Shown here: one piece after another, positions 10,975 to 22,100 of the stretch
Position numbering within the stretch: position 1 is the first letter of the stretch
Layout of the letters: every line of letters begins with the position of its first letter
Assembly (NCBI RefSeq): GCF_002994745.2
Contig: NC_037093.1
Location: 66,235,510-66,299,509, forward strand
Direction: 5' to 3'
Origin: Rosa chinensis
Taxonomy: Eukaryota > Streptophyta > Magnoliopsida > Rosales > Rosaceae
DNA: 64,000 bases
Notes under the pieces: model-generated
Databases searched by the model: none
Told to the model about the DNA's origin: nothing
Seen by the model: the letters and a program-made list of their open reading frames with translations, nothing else
Made by a program: the position numbers and the translations under genes

Positions 10975-11786
10975 TGTTTGAGCCCAAAAGTATTTTTGGC
11001 AAGATCCTTTAGTGGATTTAGCATAGCGGGCCGATACCTGCGGCCCAAAAATAAGCCTGCTTGGGTTTGGGTTACAGCTTCGCCCATTCCGTAATCCATA
11101 GGGAAAATGAAACCTTATTGGAATCAAGTAGAGGAGATTGAATAGGAAACTTCAATCAATAATCCTTCTATAGTAAGGAACAGTCAAAGCCCTAGGTATA
11201 AATACTAGGGTTCAAGGACAGAAGAAAGACCTCTCTCGAATCAATCAATCCCAGCGTTTACAAAGCCTCCCCGGAGCAAACATTCAACCTCGTTGAAACC
11301 CGGTGACCGCGCTATAGTCCTAGTCTCCTCGCGAGCCGACTGTCAGCATCACCAGATCAACCCGGCGACCGTGCTTCTAGTCCTAGTCTCCTCGCGAGCC
11401 GACTGCCAGTACCACTGCCACCGATACAACCAGCGAAGCAAGGGTAACGCCCTCGCAACCCAGCGAAGCTAAAGTCACGCTTTAGCAAAACCCGTGCTTT
11501 CTCCAAACTTCCTAGTGATTGCTCTGCTCAGCCTACAACGTTGAGTATCGATTCGGTGACGCGAAGAGATCACACCCAAAGTCCTTATCCGTAAGGCAAG
11601 AAGTCCTTTCTCGGAAGGCTAGAGAAGAACCTTGTGGCGAGGTTGGTGCTCTCCTCGTCCACAAACGCTTGAAGAAAAAGTCAGGTCAAGGGACTCCACC
11701 CGACGACTGCACCCCACGGTGCTGGCACGCCTGCGCACACGCTCAAAAGAGACAGTTTGCAAGCCAACTGGTTTTGAAGCCAAACA
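10975..11786. mobile_element. solo LTR, 812 bp, with 5-bp TSD GTAAC
   Basis: The segment starts TGTTTGAGCC and ends GCCAAACA. GTAAC lies directly outside both ends (10970-10974 and 11787-11791). It contains a TATA-like TATAAATACT near 11198, as expected of a promoter-bearing LTR. No internal domain or second LTR is present, so it is a solo LTR left by recombination between two LTRs. It sits in the intron before the 11825 exon of the LOX relic. Family (copia or gypsy) cannot be told from the LTR alone. Confidence 0.85.
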
Positions 11787-12494
11787 GTAACGATGAAATT
11801 TAACGAATTGGCTTGGTTGGATAGGCACTCAGGGACAACAAGTTATTCATATTAGACCATCATGATGCCTTCATGCCGTACCTGTGGCGGATAAACTCGA
11901 CCAAAAACAAGATCTATGGCAGCAGGACACTCCTTTTCTTGAAAAGTGATGGGACTTTGAAGCCATTGGTGATTGAACTAAGCTTGCCTCATCGTAATGG
12001 AGATCAATTTGGTTGCACTAGCAAAGTATATACACCAGCTGAACATGGTGTTGAGAGCTCCATATGGCAACTGGCTAAGGCTTATGCAGCTGTAAATGAC
12101 TCTGGATTTCATCCAACTTATCAGTCACTGGTATTATTACTTTACTCCTGCCAAAGAATAAGAGATTGGAGAATAAGTTCATATATATTCAACACCCATA
12201 CTTTATCTTCCGGTCACAGGTTGAATACCCATGCGGTCATCGAGCCGTTTGTAATAGCCACCAACAGGCAGCTGAATGTGCTTCATCCAGTTTACAAACT
12301 TCTGCTTCCTCGCTTCCATGACACGATGCATGTAAATGCACTGGCCATGCATGTTCTCATTAATGCTGGTGGCTTTCTGGAGAGCACAGTTTTCCCAGCT
12401 CAGTATGCCATGGAACTATCAGCTGTGGTTTATAAGAGTTGGGTTTTTCCCGACCAAGCTCTCCCTGCAGATCTCATCAAGAGGTACACATAAT

Positions 12495-13747
12495 TAGTGA
12501 TGATAAACACATGCGTTATATTTAGGGGGGATATTTACCATGACATGATATGTATAAATTTTCCCTTAAAACACGGAGTATATTTACAGTGAGTGAGTTA
12601 AGTGAAGCAACTGCCTTAGACAGTTGGACCCTAACTTAACATATTACGAAAAATAAGCAAAGTCCGATTTAAAAGTTAATGAGCCCGATTTAGTGATGAT
12701 AAACACATGCATTATATGGGAGAGGATCCTCTCCTAAGCTATTTCCCTTCCTAACCTGCCTAACCTTTTCATTGGATTTTGACACGTGTCTATAGTGAAT
12801 CTAATGGTCTACGACAATTTTCATTTTTTTTATTTTTTATTTTTTTCTGTCCGTCCTTTTCTTCCCTTCCTTTACGCCTGAAATCTCTCTCCAGTTCTTC
12901 TTCTTCTTCTACCCAAATTTTGCAAAATCCCATGAATTATATTCAAATATAACAATACCCATATCCTTAATTGTCTTTCATTGAAAATTAGAGGTGTGAA
13001 CAGTCATAATCCTATCTCAATTTAAGATCAATTTGAGACAGAGAACACGGCAGGCTCCTTCATACTATGCCGAAGAGAAATTTGAGGGCGAGATGAATTG
13101 AGGCATGAGGGAGGAAGAAGAGTATCAAGCAAAGAAAGAGCGACATTTAGCAGGCATGATCTTATTATATAAACCCAGATTCAGCTCAAACCCAATTCCT
13201 CCTTTTCTTCTCCTCTTAATCAATCAACATGAACCCATCATGGAAACAAAGAATGACGGAATTGAAGAATTTCTGTTTTGAGAATAGATGGAATTGAAGA
13301 TTTGAAGCATAAAAAATTGCATTCATGAGGGAGACACAAGATCTGGAAAACTGGCAAAGAAGAAACCAAAAAGGGGAAGGGAAGAGAGAGCTCGAGAGAG
13401 AGGGTGTTTGATTTGTTTTTTGCCTCAGCAGGGATTAAAAAATAAATTATTATATGAAAATCAATATATGCCGTTAGATGTTGTTATAAACACATGTCGC
13501 TTTGTTATCAAAATGTTAGGCAGGTTAGGAGGGGAATAGCTTAGGAGAAGATCCTTTTCCACATTATATTTAGGGGATATTTACCATGACATGATGTCAT
13601 GATATCTATAAGTTTTCCCTTAAAACACGGAGTATATTTACAGAGAGTGAGTTAAGTGAAGCAACTGCCTTGGACAGTTGGACCTTAACTTAACATGTTA
13701 CGAAATATTTCATTTCTTGAAAGTAGATCCGATTTAAAAGTTAACGG
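12495..13747. repeat. tandem duplication of about 200 bp, second copy interrupted
   Basis: Copy one (12495-12690) and copy two (12691-12717 joined to 13561-13747) both read TAGTGATGATAAACACATGC, then a shared run with AAACACGGAGTATATTTACAG and AGCAACTGCCTT. The two copies differ by scattered substitutions and small indels. The second copy is split by the MITE at 12718-13560. Both lie in one intron of the LOX relic. Confidence 0.8.
12718..13560. mobile_element. Mutator-like MITE with long TIRs, 843 bp
   Basis: The left end begins GGGAGAGGATCCTCTCCTAA and the reverse complement of the right end begins GGAAAAGGATCTTCTCCTAA. Similarity continues for about 50 bases through CTAACCTGCCTAAC and more weakly to about 85. 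The flanks are GCATTATAT (12709-12717) and ACATTATAT (13561-13569), a 9-bp duplication with one mismatch. Long inverted repeats with a 9-bp duplication indicate a non-autonomous MULE. No transposase is encoded. Confidence 0.8.
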
Positions 13748-14055
13748 ATAGAATCTCAATTATAGTACTAGTTTATATCTACTTGAATAGAACAAAATTT
13801 TTAAAATATATCTAGAGATACTTACGATTCGTCTTATACGGCTACATTTATGGGGTGACATAGTGAAACATACTAAAAGATGACAATTTCTAGTTTCTAT
13901 AGGGTTTGCCAACTTTCTCGAACATGCTCATGCCTTGGCTCATTGCAGAGGGATTGCTATCAAGGATGCCAATTCTCCACACGGTGTTCGCCTACTGATA
14001 GAGGACTACCCATATGCTGATGATGGACTGAATATTTGGTCTGCAATAAAAACTT

Positions 14056-14269
14056 TGTTGGTGTGAGTCACTCTCCATAATTGTAGGAATTGCAGTATAA
14101 TTAGGATTGTATAGTTAAGGAGAATATTATGTAGTTAAGGGGGAGAATATCACGGTGTAATTAGTTTCCTATTAGGAATGTGTATACTTTGTATATGTAC
14201 TCCATCTTTGGAGAAGATCAATACATCAGAAATTCCCAAACTTTCCTTTTGTCTTTGTTCTGTTTGACT
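14056..14269 (+). repeat. 5' LTR of the copia element
   Basis: It begins TGTTGGTGTGAG and ends GTTTGACT, next to the primer-binding site. The end is CT rather than the usual CA, and the same end occurs in the 3' LTR, so it appears to be a property of this family or of its ancestor. Confidence 0.9.
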
Positions 14270-14474
14270 TGGTATCAAAGCAGAGATCCGTCTGGACTCT
14301 GTTCGTTTGTTTCCGCTGCAAATTTGTCTTTGTACTCTTTAAGAGTTTGTCCTTTGTCTTCATCCTCTGTTCCTTTTGCCTTAGAACCCTAAAGTTTGCA
14401 ATACTTTGCTGTCAGCCTCTCCTTCATTAGCCGTGTCAAATTTTGTGGTTTGTGTTGCTGCTTGAAGAAGAAGC

Positions 14475-14657
14475 ATGGCATATTTATCCCTTAGTTCGTT
14501 GTTCAACAGTCAGGTGACTTGCAACTATTGTAAAACTGTTGGCCACTACAAGAGTCAATGCCCCAAGTTGCTAAGACTCAACTCCAATAATCCTGGTTGG
14601 AAAAGAAGTAACAATGGTCAGAAAAGCACGGCGGCAATCCAACTGGTGCAGGAGTAA
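14475..14657 (+). pseudogene. copia gag remnant with zinc knuckle
   Basis: A 60-residue frame holding the CCHC knuckle CNYCKTVGHYKSQC. Only about 200 bases separate it from the primer-binding site, whereas a complete copia gag needs about 1 kb, so the capsid part has been deleted. It stops 19 bases before the pol frame begins. Confidence 0.8.
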
Positions 14658-14675
14658 GAACTTGGTTTCTATAAT

Positions 14676-16097
14676 GTGGAAGATCTAGATCAAACTATGG
14701 GTAATGTTTCCCTAACTCAGGAGAATCGAGGTAAAATTGGTGTCGCTTTAAATGTTTCTGGCTTTACTGGTAGTAATACATGGATAATTGATTCTGGTGC
14801 GTCTGATCACATGACCTATGATAAGTCTTTCTTTGTCACGTTGTCCTCCCCATCCATAACACATGTTTCTAATGCCAATGGTGAGTCCTTTCCGATCTTA
14901 GGAATTGGGTCAGTCCAGGTTACACCGTCCATTACTCTTTATAATATCCTCTATGTACCCTCTTTATCTCATCATCTTTTGTCTGTGTCTCAATTAAACA
15001 CACAAAACAAATGCTCTGTCACCTTTTATCCTGTGTATGTTATCTTTCAGGATCTGTGTACTCGGGTGATAATTGGCAAAGGAGATTTGAGGGAGAGACT
15101 GTTTCACTTGGATTGCATGTACGGAGGACCGACACAAGCACCATCAAGTCCACAAGGTCATGTTGCCCTGACATTGAGTTATGATCGGATGAATGAATTG
15201 TGGTTATGGCATAGTCGTTTGGGTCACCCATCCTTTGGTGTCATGAAGAAGTCCATGCCTTCTCTTTTTTTGGGAATAAGTGATTCTAGTCTACATTGTG
15301 AAACCTATGCTTTAGCCAAGAGTCATAGGTCTAGTTATCCTTCTAACTTTCAGTCTAGTACAATGCCTTTTGAATTAATTCATTCTGATTTATGGGGACC
15401 TTCAAGAAATTCAACTCTTTCAGGAATGCATTATTTTGTTTTATTCATTGATAACTTCACCAGATTAACTTGGGTTGTTTTGCTTAAGTCAAAAGATACA
15501 GTTTTCTCTGCCTTTACAGCCTTCCATAATCTTGTTCGTACCTAATATGATGCTCGTTTTAAGGTCTTTCGGTCTGATAATGGGGGGGAGTTTGTTAATA
15601 ATTCATTTCGTGATTACTTCCAATCTCATGAAATTGTTCACCAAACCACTTGCCCACAAACACCAGAACATAATGGAGTTTCTGAGCGGAAGAATCGACA
15701 TTTGTTAGACATGGGTCGGGCCCTTCTCCTTAGTGCCAATATGCCTAAATACCTTTGGGGAAAGGCAGTGTTGTGTGCCTCCCATCTTATTAATCGTCTC
15801 CCATCTTCCTCTCTTCAAGGTCGTATTCCATTCGAGGTATTGTCTAGTTATGTCTCTATCCCATCTCTTAATACCCTTCCTGCTCGTGTCTTTGGTTGTG
15901 TAGCCTATGTCCATCTCTATAAGAACCAACGTTCTAAGTTAGATGCAAGGGCTCTCAAGTGTGTCTTTGTTGGGTATGGGACTCAACAGAAAGGATACAA
16001 GTGTTATCATCCTCCCTCTCAAATATTTTATGTCACCATGGATGTGACATTCAGTGAGGATACATGTTATTTTCCACCTTCTACAACTCATAGTTAG
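14676..16097 (+). pseudogene. copia protease and integrase region, with an internal stop
   Basis: The protease has DSGASDHMT near residue 40. The GAG-pre-integrase zinc motif appears as LWHSRLGHPS, although the following Cys pair is degraded (SLHCETYALAKSHRS). The integrase core begins FELIHSDLWGP, and after a TAA at 15543-15545 continues in the same frame as FRSDNGGEF and then PEHNGVSERKNRHLL, so the DDE residues are present. Family members have Gln at the stop. The frame ends with TAG at 16095-16097, just before a repeat-rich spacer. Confidence 0.88.
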
Positions 16098-16244
16098 GGG
16101 GAGCAGGGTGTTTTTTATGAAGGACAGTGCCAAACAGGACCAACGATCGATCGCTTTATCTCAAACGATCAATTGGGTTGTGAAGAGGAAGTGTCAAATG
16201 CCCCAGAAAACAATGACACTCCTGCAGAAATAGAAAAGCCAATT

Positions 16245-16451
16245 GCCGAACAGAGCGTTGCGAGTTCCGAAACAGAAAAGGAAATTGCTGAATCGTCTAG
16301 CCTTCGCCATGCAACTGCCGAACAAAGCATTACAAGTTCCGAAACAAAAAAGGCAATTACTGAATCGTCTACTCTTCGCCATGCGACTGCCGAACAGAGC
16401 ATTGTGAGTTCCGACACAGAAAATGCAATTGCCGAATCGTCTACCCTCAAG
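16245..16451 (+). repeat. 72-bp tandem repeat, about 2.9 units, in copia spacer
   Basis: Units at 16245-16316, 16317-16388 and 16389-16451 each begin GCCGAACA and encode a segment of the type AEQSITSSETEKAIAESS. The repeat lies between the integrase and RT regions of the copia element, where a variable linker is expected. The units diverge by a few substitutions, so the array is older than the last insertion event or has been evolving quickly. Confidence 0.85.
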
Positions 16452-16486
16452 AATATCCTAATCATTCAGTCTCTCCCTCTCCATCA

Positions 16487-18295
16487 GTGGTCTCCCCTGT
16501 TCAATCTTCATCTGAGGTACGTAGTAGGTTGCCTTTGTCCCATAACCCACCTTTGTCTAATATTGTTACTCCTTTAATTGATTCTACACATGTTCAAAAA
16601 CAAGTCTTACCAGAACGGTCCAATCGTGGCCAGCCTGCCAAGAAATATGAACCAAGCTTGTGTGCTAAGACCAAATATCTTGTAGCTAATTATGTGTCTA
16701 CTCATAGGTTGTCTAAACCGTATGTAGCCTTTGTGAATCAATTATCTTCTGTGTCACTTCCTAGTAAAGTGCAGGATGCAATGAAGGACGAGAAGTGGGC
16801 AAAAGCAATGGCTGTGGAGATGGATGCACTTGAAAAAAATCAAACGTGGGAGTTAGTATCACTACCTCCTGGAAAGAAAACAGTTGGGTGTCGATGGGTG
16901 TATACAGTGAAGCACAATTCAGATGGTTCGGTGGACAGATATAAGGCAAGGCTAGTAGCGAAGGGTTATACCCAGAAGTATAGTGTGGACTATGATGAAA
17001 CTTTTGCACCAGTAGCAAAGATCAATACAATCCAGGTACTTCTGTCTCTAGCAGCTAATCTTGATTGGCCTCTGCAACAATTTGATGTAAAAAATGCCTT
17101 CTTGCATGGTGATTTGAATGAAGAAGTATACATGGACTTGCCTCCGGGATATGGTACTTCCACTGGAGTCAAGGTGGTGTGTCGTTTAAGAAAGTCCCTA
17201 CATGGCCTCAAACAATCTCCAAGAGCTTGGTTTGGTCGATTCACTACATTCATGAGGAGGATTGGGTATAGGCAGAGCAATTCAGATCATACCCTATTCC
17301 TTAAGAATCAGAAGGGTAAAGTTACAGTTTTAATTATTTATGTGGATGACATGGTGGTGACAGGTAATGATCTTGAGGAGATTAAGAAGTTGCAGAGTGC
17401 ATTGTCAGTAGAATTTGAAATGAAAGACTTGGGGAGTTTGAAATATTTCTTGGGAATTGAAGTTGCTAGAGGAAAAGATTGTATTATGTTGAGCCAGAGA
17501 AAGTATGTCCTTGACTTATTAGCAGAGACGGGTATGCTTGATTGCCAACCAGCTGACACACCCATTGAGCAGAACCATCGGTTAGCTGAGTATCCAGATC
17601 AAGTACCCACGAATAAGTTAAGATATTAGAGGTTAGTTGGAAGATTAATTTATTTGTCACACACTAGACCAAACTTAGCTTATGCAGTTAGCGTTGTGAG
17701 TCAGTTCATGCATAATCCTAGTAAGACTCATATGGAAGCTGTAGTTAGGATCTTGAGGTACTTGAAGTCTGCTCCCGGAAGAGGGTTGGTGTTTTCTAAG
17801 CATAGGCATTTGGATGTTTTGGGGTATACAGATGCAGACTGGGCAGGTTGTATAACTGATCGACGGTCCACTTCCGGATACTTTACATTTTTAGGTGGGA
17901 ATTTAGTTACTTGGAAGAGTAAGAAACAGAAGGTGGTAGCCCGTTCTAGTGCTGAAGCAGAATATAGAGGAATGGCTCGTGGAGTTTGTGAGATGTTGTG
18001 GTTGAGGCACTTGTTAAGGGATTTAAGGTTCAAGCAGAATAAAGCCATGCCCTTATTTTGTGATAACAAAGCTGCAGTTCAAATTGCTCATAATCTTGTC
18101 CAACATGATCGCACAAAACATGTGGAGGTTGATAGACACTTCATCAAAGAGAAGCTAGATCAACAAATCATCTCTTTTCCCTTCGTACCTACTGAGGAGC
18201 AGTTGGCGGACAGTCTTACAAAGGCAGTTTCTAGCAGGGCGTTTTCTGACTCACTTGACAAGTTGGGCATCCGTGATCTGTATGCTCCAACTTGA
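16487..18295 (+). pseudogene. copia reverse transcriptase and RNase H, one stop
   Basis: The RT domain reads GCRWVYTVKHNSDGSVDRYK, then ARLVAKGYTQ, FDVKNAFLHGDL and IYVDDMVVTG, with FLGIEVAR following. A TAG at 17627-17629 interrupts the frame exactly where YQRLVG is usual. The same frame continues with LIYLSHTRPNLAYAVS, and RNase H has GYTDADWAGC, SSAEAEYRG and FCDNKAA. It ends with TGA just before the polypurine tract. A Gln-to-stop change by C to T explains the break. Confidence 0.92.
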
Positions 18296-18302
18296 GGGGG
18301 AG

Positions 18303-18516
18303 TGTTGGTGTGAGTCACTCTCCATTATTGTAGGAATTGTAGTATAATTAGGATTGTATAGTTAAGGAGAATATTATGTAGTTAAGGGGGAGAATATCAC
18401 GGTGTAATTAGTTTCCTATTAAGAATGTGTATACTTTGTATATGTACTCCATCTTTGGAGAAGATCAATACAACAGAAATTCCCAAATTTTCCCTTTGTT
18501 TTTGTTCTGTTTGACT
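18303..18516 (+). repeat. 3' LTR of the copia element
   Basis: Same length as the 5' LTR, with about 7 substitutions and no indel by direct comparison. It is preceded by the polypurine tract at 18294-18302 and followed by the AACTT duplication. Confidence 0.9.
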
Positions 18517-19165
18517 AACTTGGGTGACAGACTATTGCTCCTTCTACTACAAGACTGATGATATGGTTCAAAAAGACACTGAACTCCAGTCCTGGTGGAA
18601 GGAACTTGTGGAGCAGGGTCATGGTGACAAAAAGAATGAACCCTGGTGGCCTCAAATGCATACTCGTGATGAGCTCAAACAAACATGCACTATCATCATT
18701 TGGATTGTCTCTGCGCTCCATGCAGTCGTCAACTTCGGACAATACTCTTTTGCTGGATACCTTCCAAACCGACCAACTATAAGCAGGAGATTCATGCCTG
18801 AGATAGGAACTCCGGAATATGAAGAGCTCAAGACCAACCCTGATTTGGCTTTCTTGAAAACTATTACTGCTCGGTGTCAAACTTTGATCAATGTTTCGCT
18901 GATAGAAATTTTGTCTAGGCATGCTAGTGATGAAATCTATCTGGGGCAGAGAGACACACCTGGGTGGACATCAGACACAAAAGTGTTGGAAGCCTTCGAG
19001 AGGTTTGGAAAGAAACTGGCTGAAATTGAGGCTGGAATTATACGTATGAACAATAGCGGGAAGCTGAAGAACCAAGTTAGACCGGTCAAGGCTTATACTT
19101 TGCTCTATCCTACCGGCGAAGCTGGACTTTTTGGCAATGGAATCCCCAACAGTGTCTCAATCTAA

Positions 19166-22100
19166 AGAGCTACTTTCCCTATTGTTGAAAATGTTGTTGT
19201 CATTGTTGTGGTTTTTGGTTTATTTTCTTTAATTGAGGGGTATATTTCTTAAATTATCAAGTTGAAAATGGGAAAACCTCTCAAATAAAACTATTGCTTA
19301 AAATGATGGGTTCGAGATGGAATTCTGCAGAGGGAACCTTCCTGGGTGATTTTATGAGTTTGAAAGAGTGTAACAGATGGAGTAGCTGCGTGGGGTGTGG
19401 GGCTTTTCTAAGATTTTATAGTGGCGCGTGGCCAGAGAAAAACTGAAAAACAACGGAGAGAGATTCTAGTGAATACATATGTATGTTTGTGATTTAAGTA
19501 CATCTCAACGTTGTGCTGAGAGATATGTGTATCTCAACGTTGAGATAGGATATAAATGATTAAGTACATCTCTAGAGGCAGTGTATCTCAACGTTGATAT
19601 GACATGTGTATGTCAACGTTGTACTGTCTCTAGAGATGGTATGTGTATATGGTATGTCTAGGAAGAAATTTTTTTGTAGCTTTGAGAACTGAATAATATT
19701 AGCCTTTTATATTGTGATGGTTACGAACTTGGTCGATGATTGAGAGCATAGAGCAAGAGAAAATGAAAGAAAAATTGAAGTTTCTATCCAAAGAAAAATG
19801 TCATCGTCAGATTTTCTAAAAAGAGAGGTTTAAGAAAGAGATAACATAAATAGAAATTAAACTTAATTATTGGCGGCTTATATACCAATTTAAAAGTGGA
19901 ATTTGGTCACTTTGGTAATACATATGTATGTTTGTGATTATTTGTAGACCATTCATTTGTTTGTATTACGGTAATAGGATTCAGGGTTTGAATGACAAAA
20001 TCATGTTTTTGGTATGTTGTTGGGATCACAGCTAATTTCCTTCCGGCCGAAGTGGGTTTCCAGTTTTGAATTGTTTTAAGCATGGGCTTTGAAAGCCCGG
20101 CCTTTACTTTTCTTTTGGCCCAAATAGGTACCCTGCCTAATCTTCATACGTTGATGGCCACTCCTGTTGCCCGTTTAACCTTGGCATATTGGATCAGTGC
20201 ATAATACTCCTTCGTGTTTTAGCTCGATGAACAGTTGAACACTGAGTTACAGGCCACTTTATCGTTTACATTTTTTCAGGTTCTCTAAAAGATACAACAA
20301 ACTAACAAAGAAACATTTTCATCGGAATACCAAGACTCTAGAACCGTGCTTGGAAATTGGTGTTAGTCCTCATTAGTCAAGGACCCTTTTCAATGTTCGG
20401 AAATGTAAAAGTTATTCGTAGGGGTGAATCATGATGATATTTCTGGTCTTTGAAGACCCAGACTAGTTTGTATTTAGCCTCTTTTGAGCCAAAAAAAATT
20501 ACTTTCAATTAATTTAGACAGGGCAGGAAAATCTACAAAAAGATTGTCTAGGTTCCGTAAACATCTAGAGTTCATTCCTATACAAAATTGCAATCGTGTA
20601 CTTAATTAGACGTAATTATAGTACTACTAACTCTTAAGTTGTCAAAAAAGTTCGGTACACCAAAAGAGTGAAGACTAAATGTCAACAAAGTGCTTTTAAA
20701 AAAGTCCAAAACGTAGCCAAACATGTCTTTAGAAATCGCATTTTCCCTTTTACTCCTTTTTAAGCTTTCAAGAACCAACCCATTTCGTGGTCCAATACGG
20801 CCTTTGAGCCCTTCCCTTCACTTAAAGCTTCTTTTTACCAGGATGATCCATATCCACTTTCGAAGCCCATCACCCACTTTAGCCCCTCCCTGCTACACTA
20901 TTTGATTTGGACACCAACAGCTTCACAACTATCAATTATACAAATGCTAGACTACACGTTCATGTTTCCAGTCACGTGCGACGACCCAATAAAGGACAAA
21001 AGCTTAGAAGAAGCAGAAGGCTACCAACCTAGCATTAGTGGACTGGTGTCAATCTAGGGTTAGGTTATTATTTTTTGGCTACGAGACGAAACCAAAACCC
21101 TTGTGTACCGAGTACGACAAACATATTCCCATTCTAATTTGTTCTATAATATTATTCCTCACTTTTCCTCCTCACACTCATAAAATAGAGATCTTTGTCT
21201 CACATTATTCACAATTACGGGTCAAGAAAATTTTCGAGCGAGACAAGAAAAGCCATAAAAGAGATTCAAATTTTAAGCCGTTGATGATCGATCAGATACT
21301 TAAAGTAGGCAACGGCAGAGGTAGGTTTTTCTGGTGTAAAGAAGAAGAAGAACCGGGGAGAAGAAAGAGCATAGAGGCATTGATCCTTGATAGAAACCTT
21401 TCAAACCCACATTTTTGAGTCAATTTCGTCTCTTACATTTCGCTTTCATCGAAACCCCAACTCTTTTCTCCAGTTTTATTAGATTAATACACACCATCTG
21501 TAAGTATGTATTTGGCTTTTTGCTGCGTGGAGCTAGTAGTGACTCCTGACAGTTTCATGGAAACGAGAAATAGAGATTAGAACCTTGATCCAAATGAAAT
21601 GATAGCTTTCTTTTCAGTAAATCATAGTCTTCGATCTTCTTTTCATAATGAAGGAAATAATAACAATTATTGTTCTTGCACAGATCATACTTGGATTTTG
21701 AACAACGAATTGTCGTGCTTTTTCAGTTGCCTTTTCATTTTTAAACATTATTCTCTGTATAATTTTCCTGCATTTTTTTGTTTTGTTTTTCGGGTTTTAG
21801 GCCATGGTCAGAGTTGTACGTATGAAACCATTAATGGGACTAATTATCAGAGAAAAGCCTAGAGAAAATTGTCAATGGACCAGACTGCAAATTGTCATAA
21901 ACACCCCTGTCTGTCCTCTCGGGCAGGCATTAATGCAACTGAAACATACTCAGGGATTACATTCAGAGAAACTGAAGGCCTGCAGGGTTCAAGAAGAAGA
22001 AGAAAGAAAGAAAGAAATATATTCAAAAATCGAGAGCAAATAATAGCCCCACTGCAAATCCATCCAACAAAAGCTATAAAATGTTGAAACTAAAACCTTC

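Larger units (their letters stand above)
14056..18516 (+). mobile_element. Ty1/copia retrotransposon inside a LOX exon, 4,461 bp
   Basis: Two 214-base LTRs (14056-14269 and 18303-18516) flank gag, protease, integrase, RT and RNase H in copia order. A primer-binding site TGGTATCAAAGCAGAG starts at 14270 and a purine tract GAGGGGGAG precedes the 3' LTR. AACTT is duplicated at 14051-14055 and 18517-18521. Removing the element and one AACTT restores a Lys-Thr-Trp-Val reading of the lipoxygenase, which proves insertion into the coding exon. The LTRs differ at about 7 positions. The gag is mostly missing and the pol frame carries stops, so this copy is not autonomous. Confidence 0.95.
10086..19165 (+). 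pseudogene. LOX: 9-lipoxygenase pseudogene, 5'-truncated and split by insertions
   Basis: Seven coding segments read in order as a plant lipoxygenase: 10086-10413, 10542-10627, 10758-10865, 11825-12130, 12220-12483, 13949-14055 and 18522-19165, with GT-AG introns. Family motifs include [49 protein letters not shown] and [15 protein letters not shown]. The C terminus is NSVSI, with the terminal Ile iron ligand. Iron-ligand positions HxxxN (HAVVN) and NTH are visible. TV in FLESTVFP suggests the 9-LOX type. Lesions: exons for the PLAT domain are absent, about 2 bases are lost near 10132, a TAA replaces a Gln codon at 10401-10403, one C is inserted near 12110, and a copia element splits the last coding exon. 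About 615 of some 860 residues are represented. It cannot make a working enzyme. Confidence 0.93.

Noticed and set aside
12131..12219. Extra coding segment within the long LOX frame at 11873-12493
   Set aside because: The segment has GT-AG ends and is an intron. A one-base insertion makes the frame read through it by accident.
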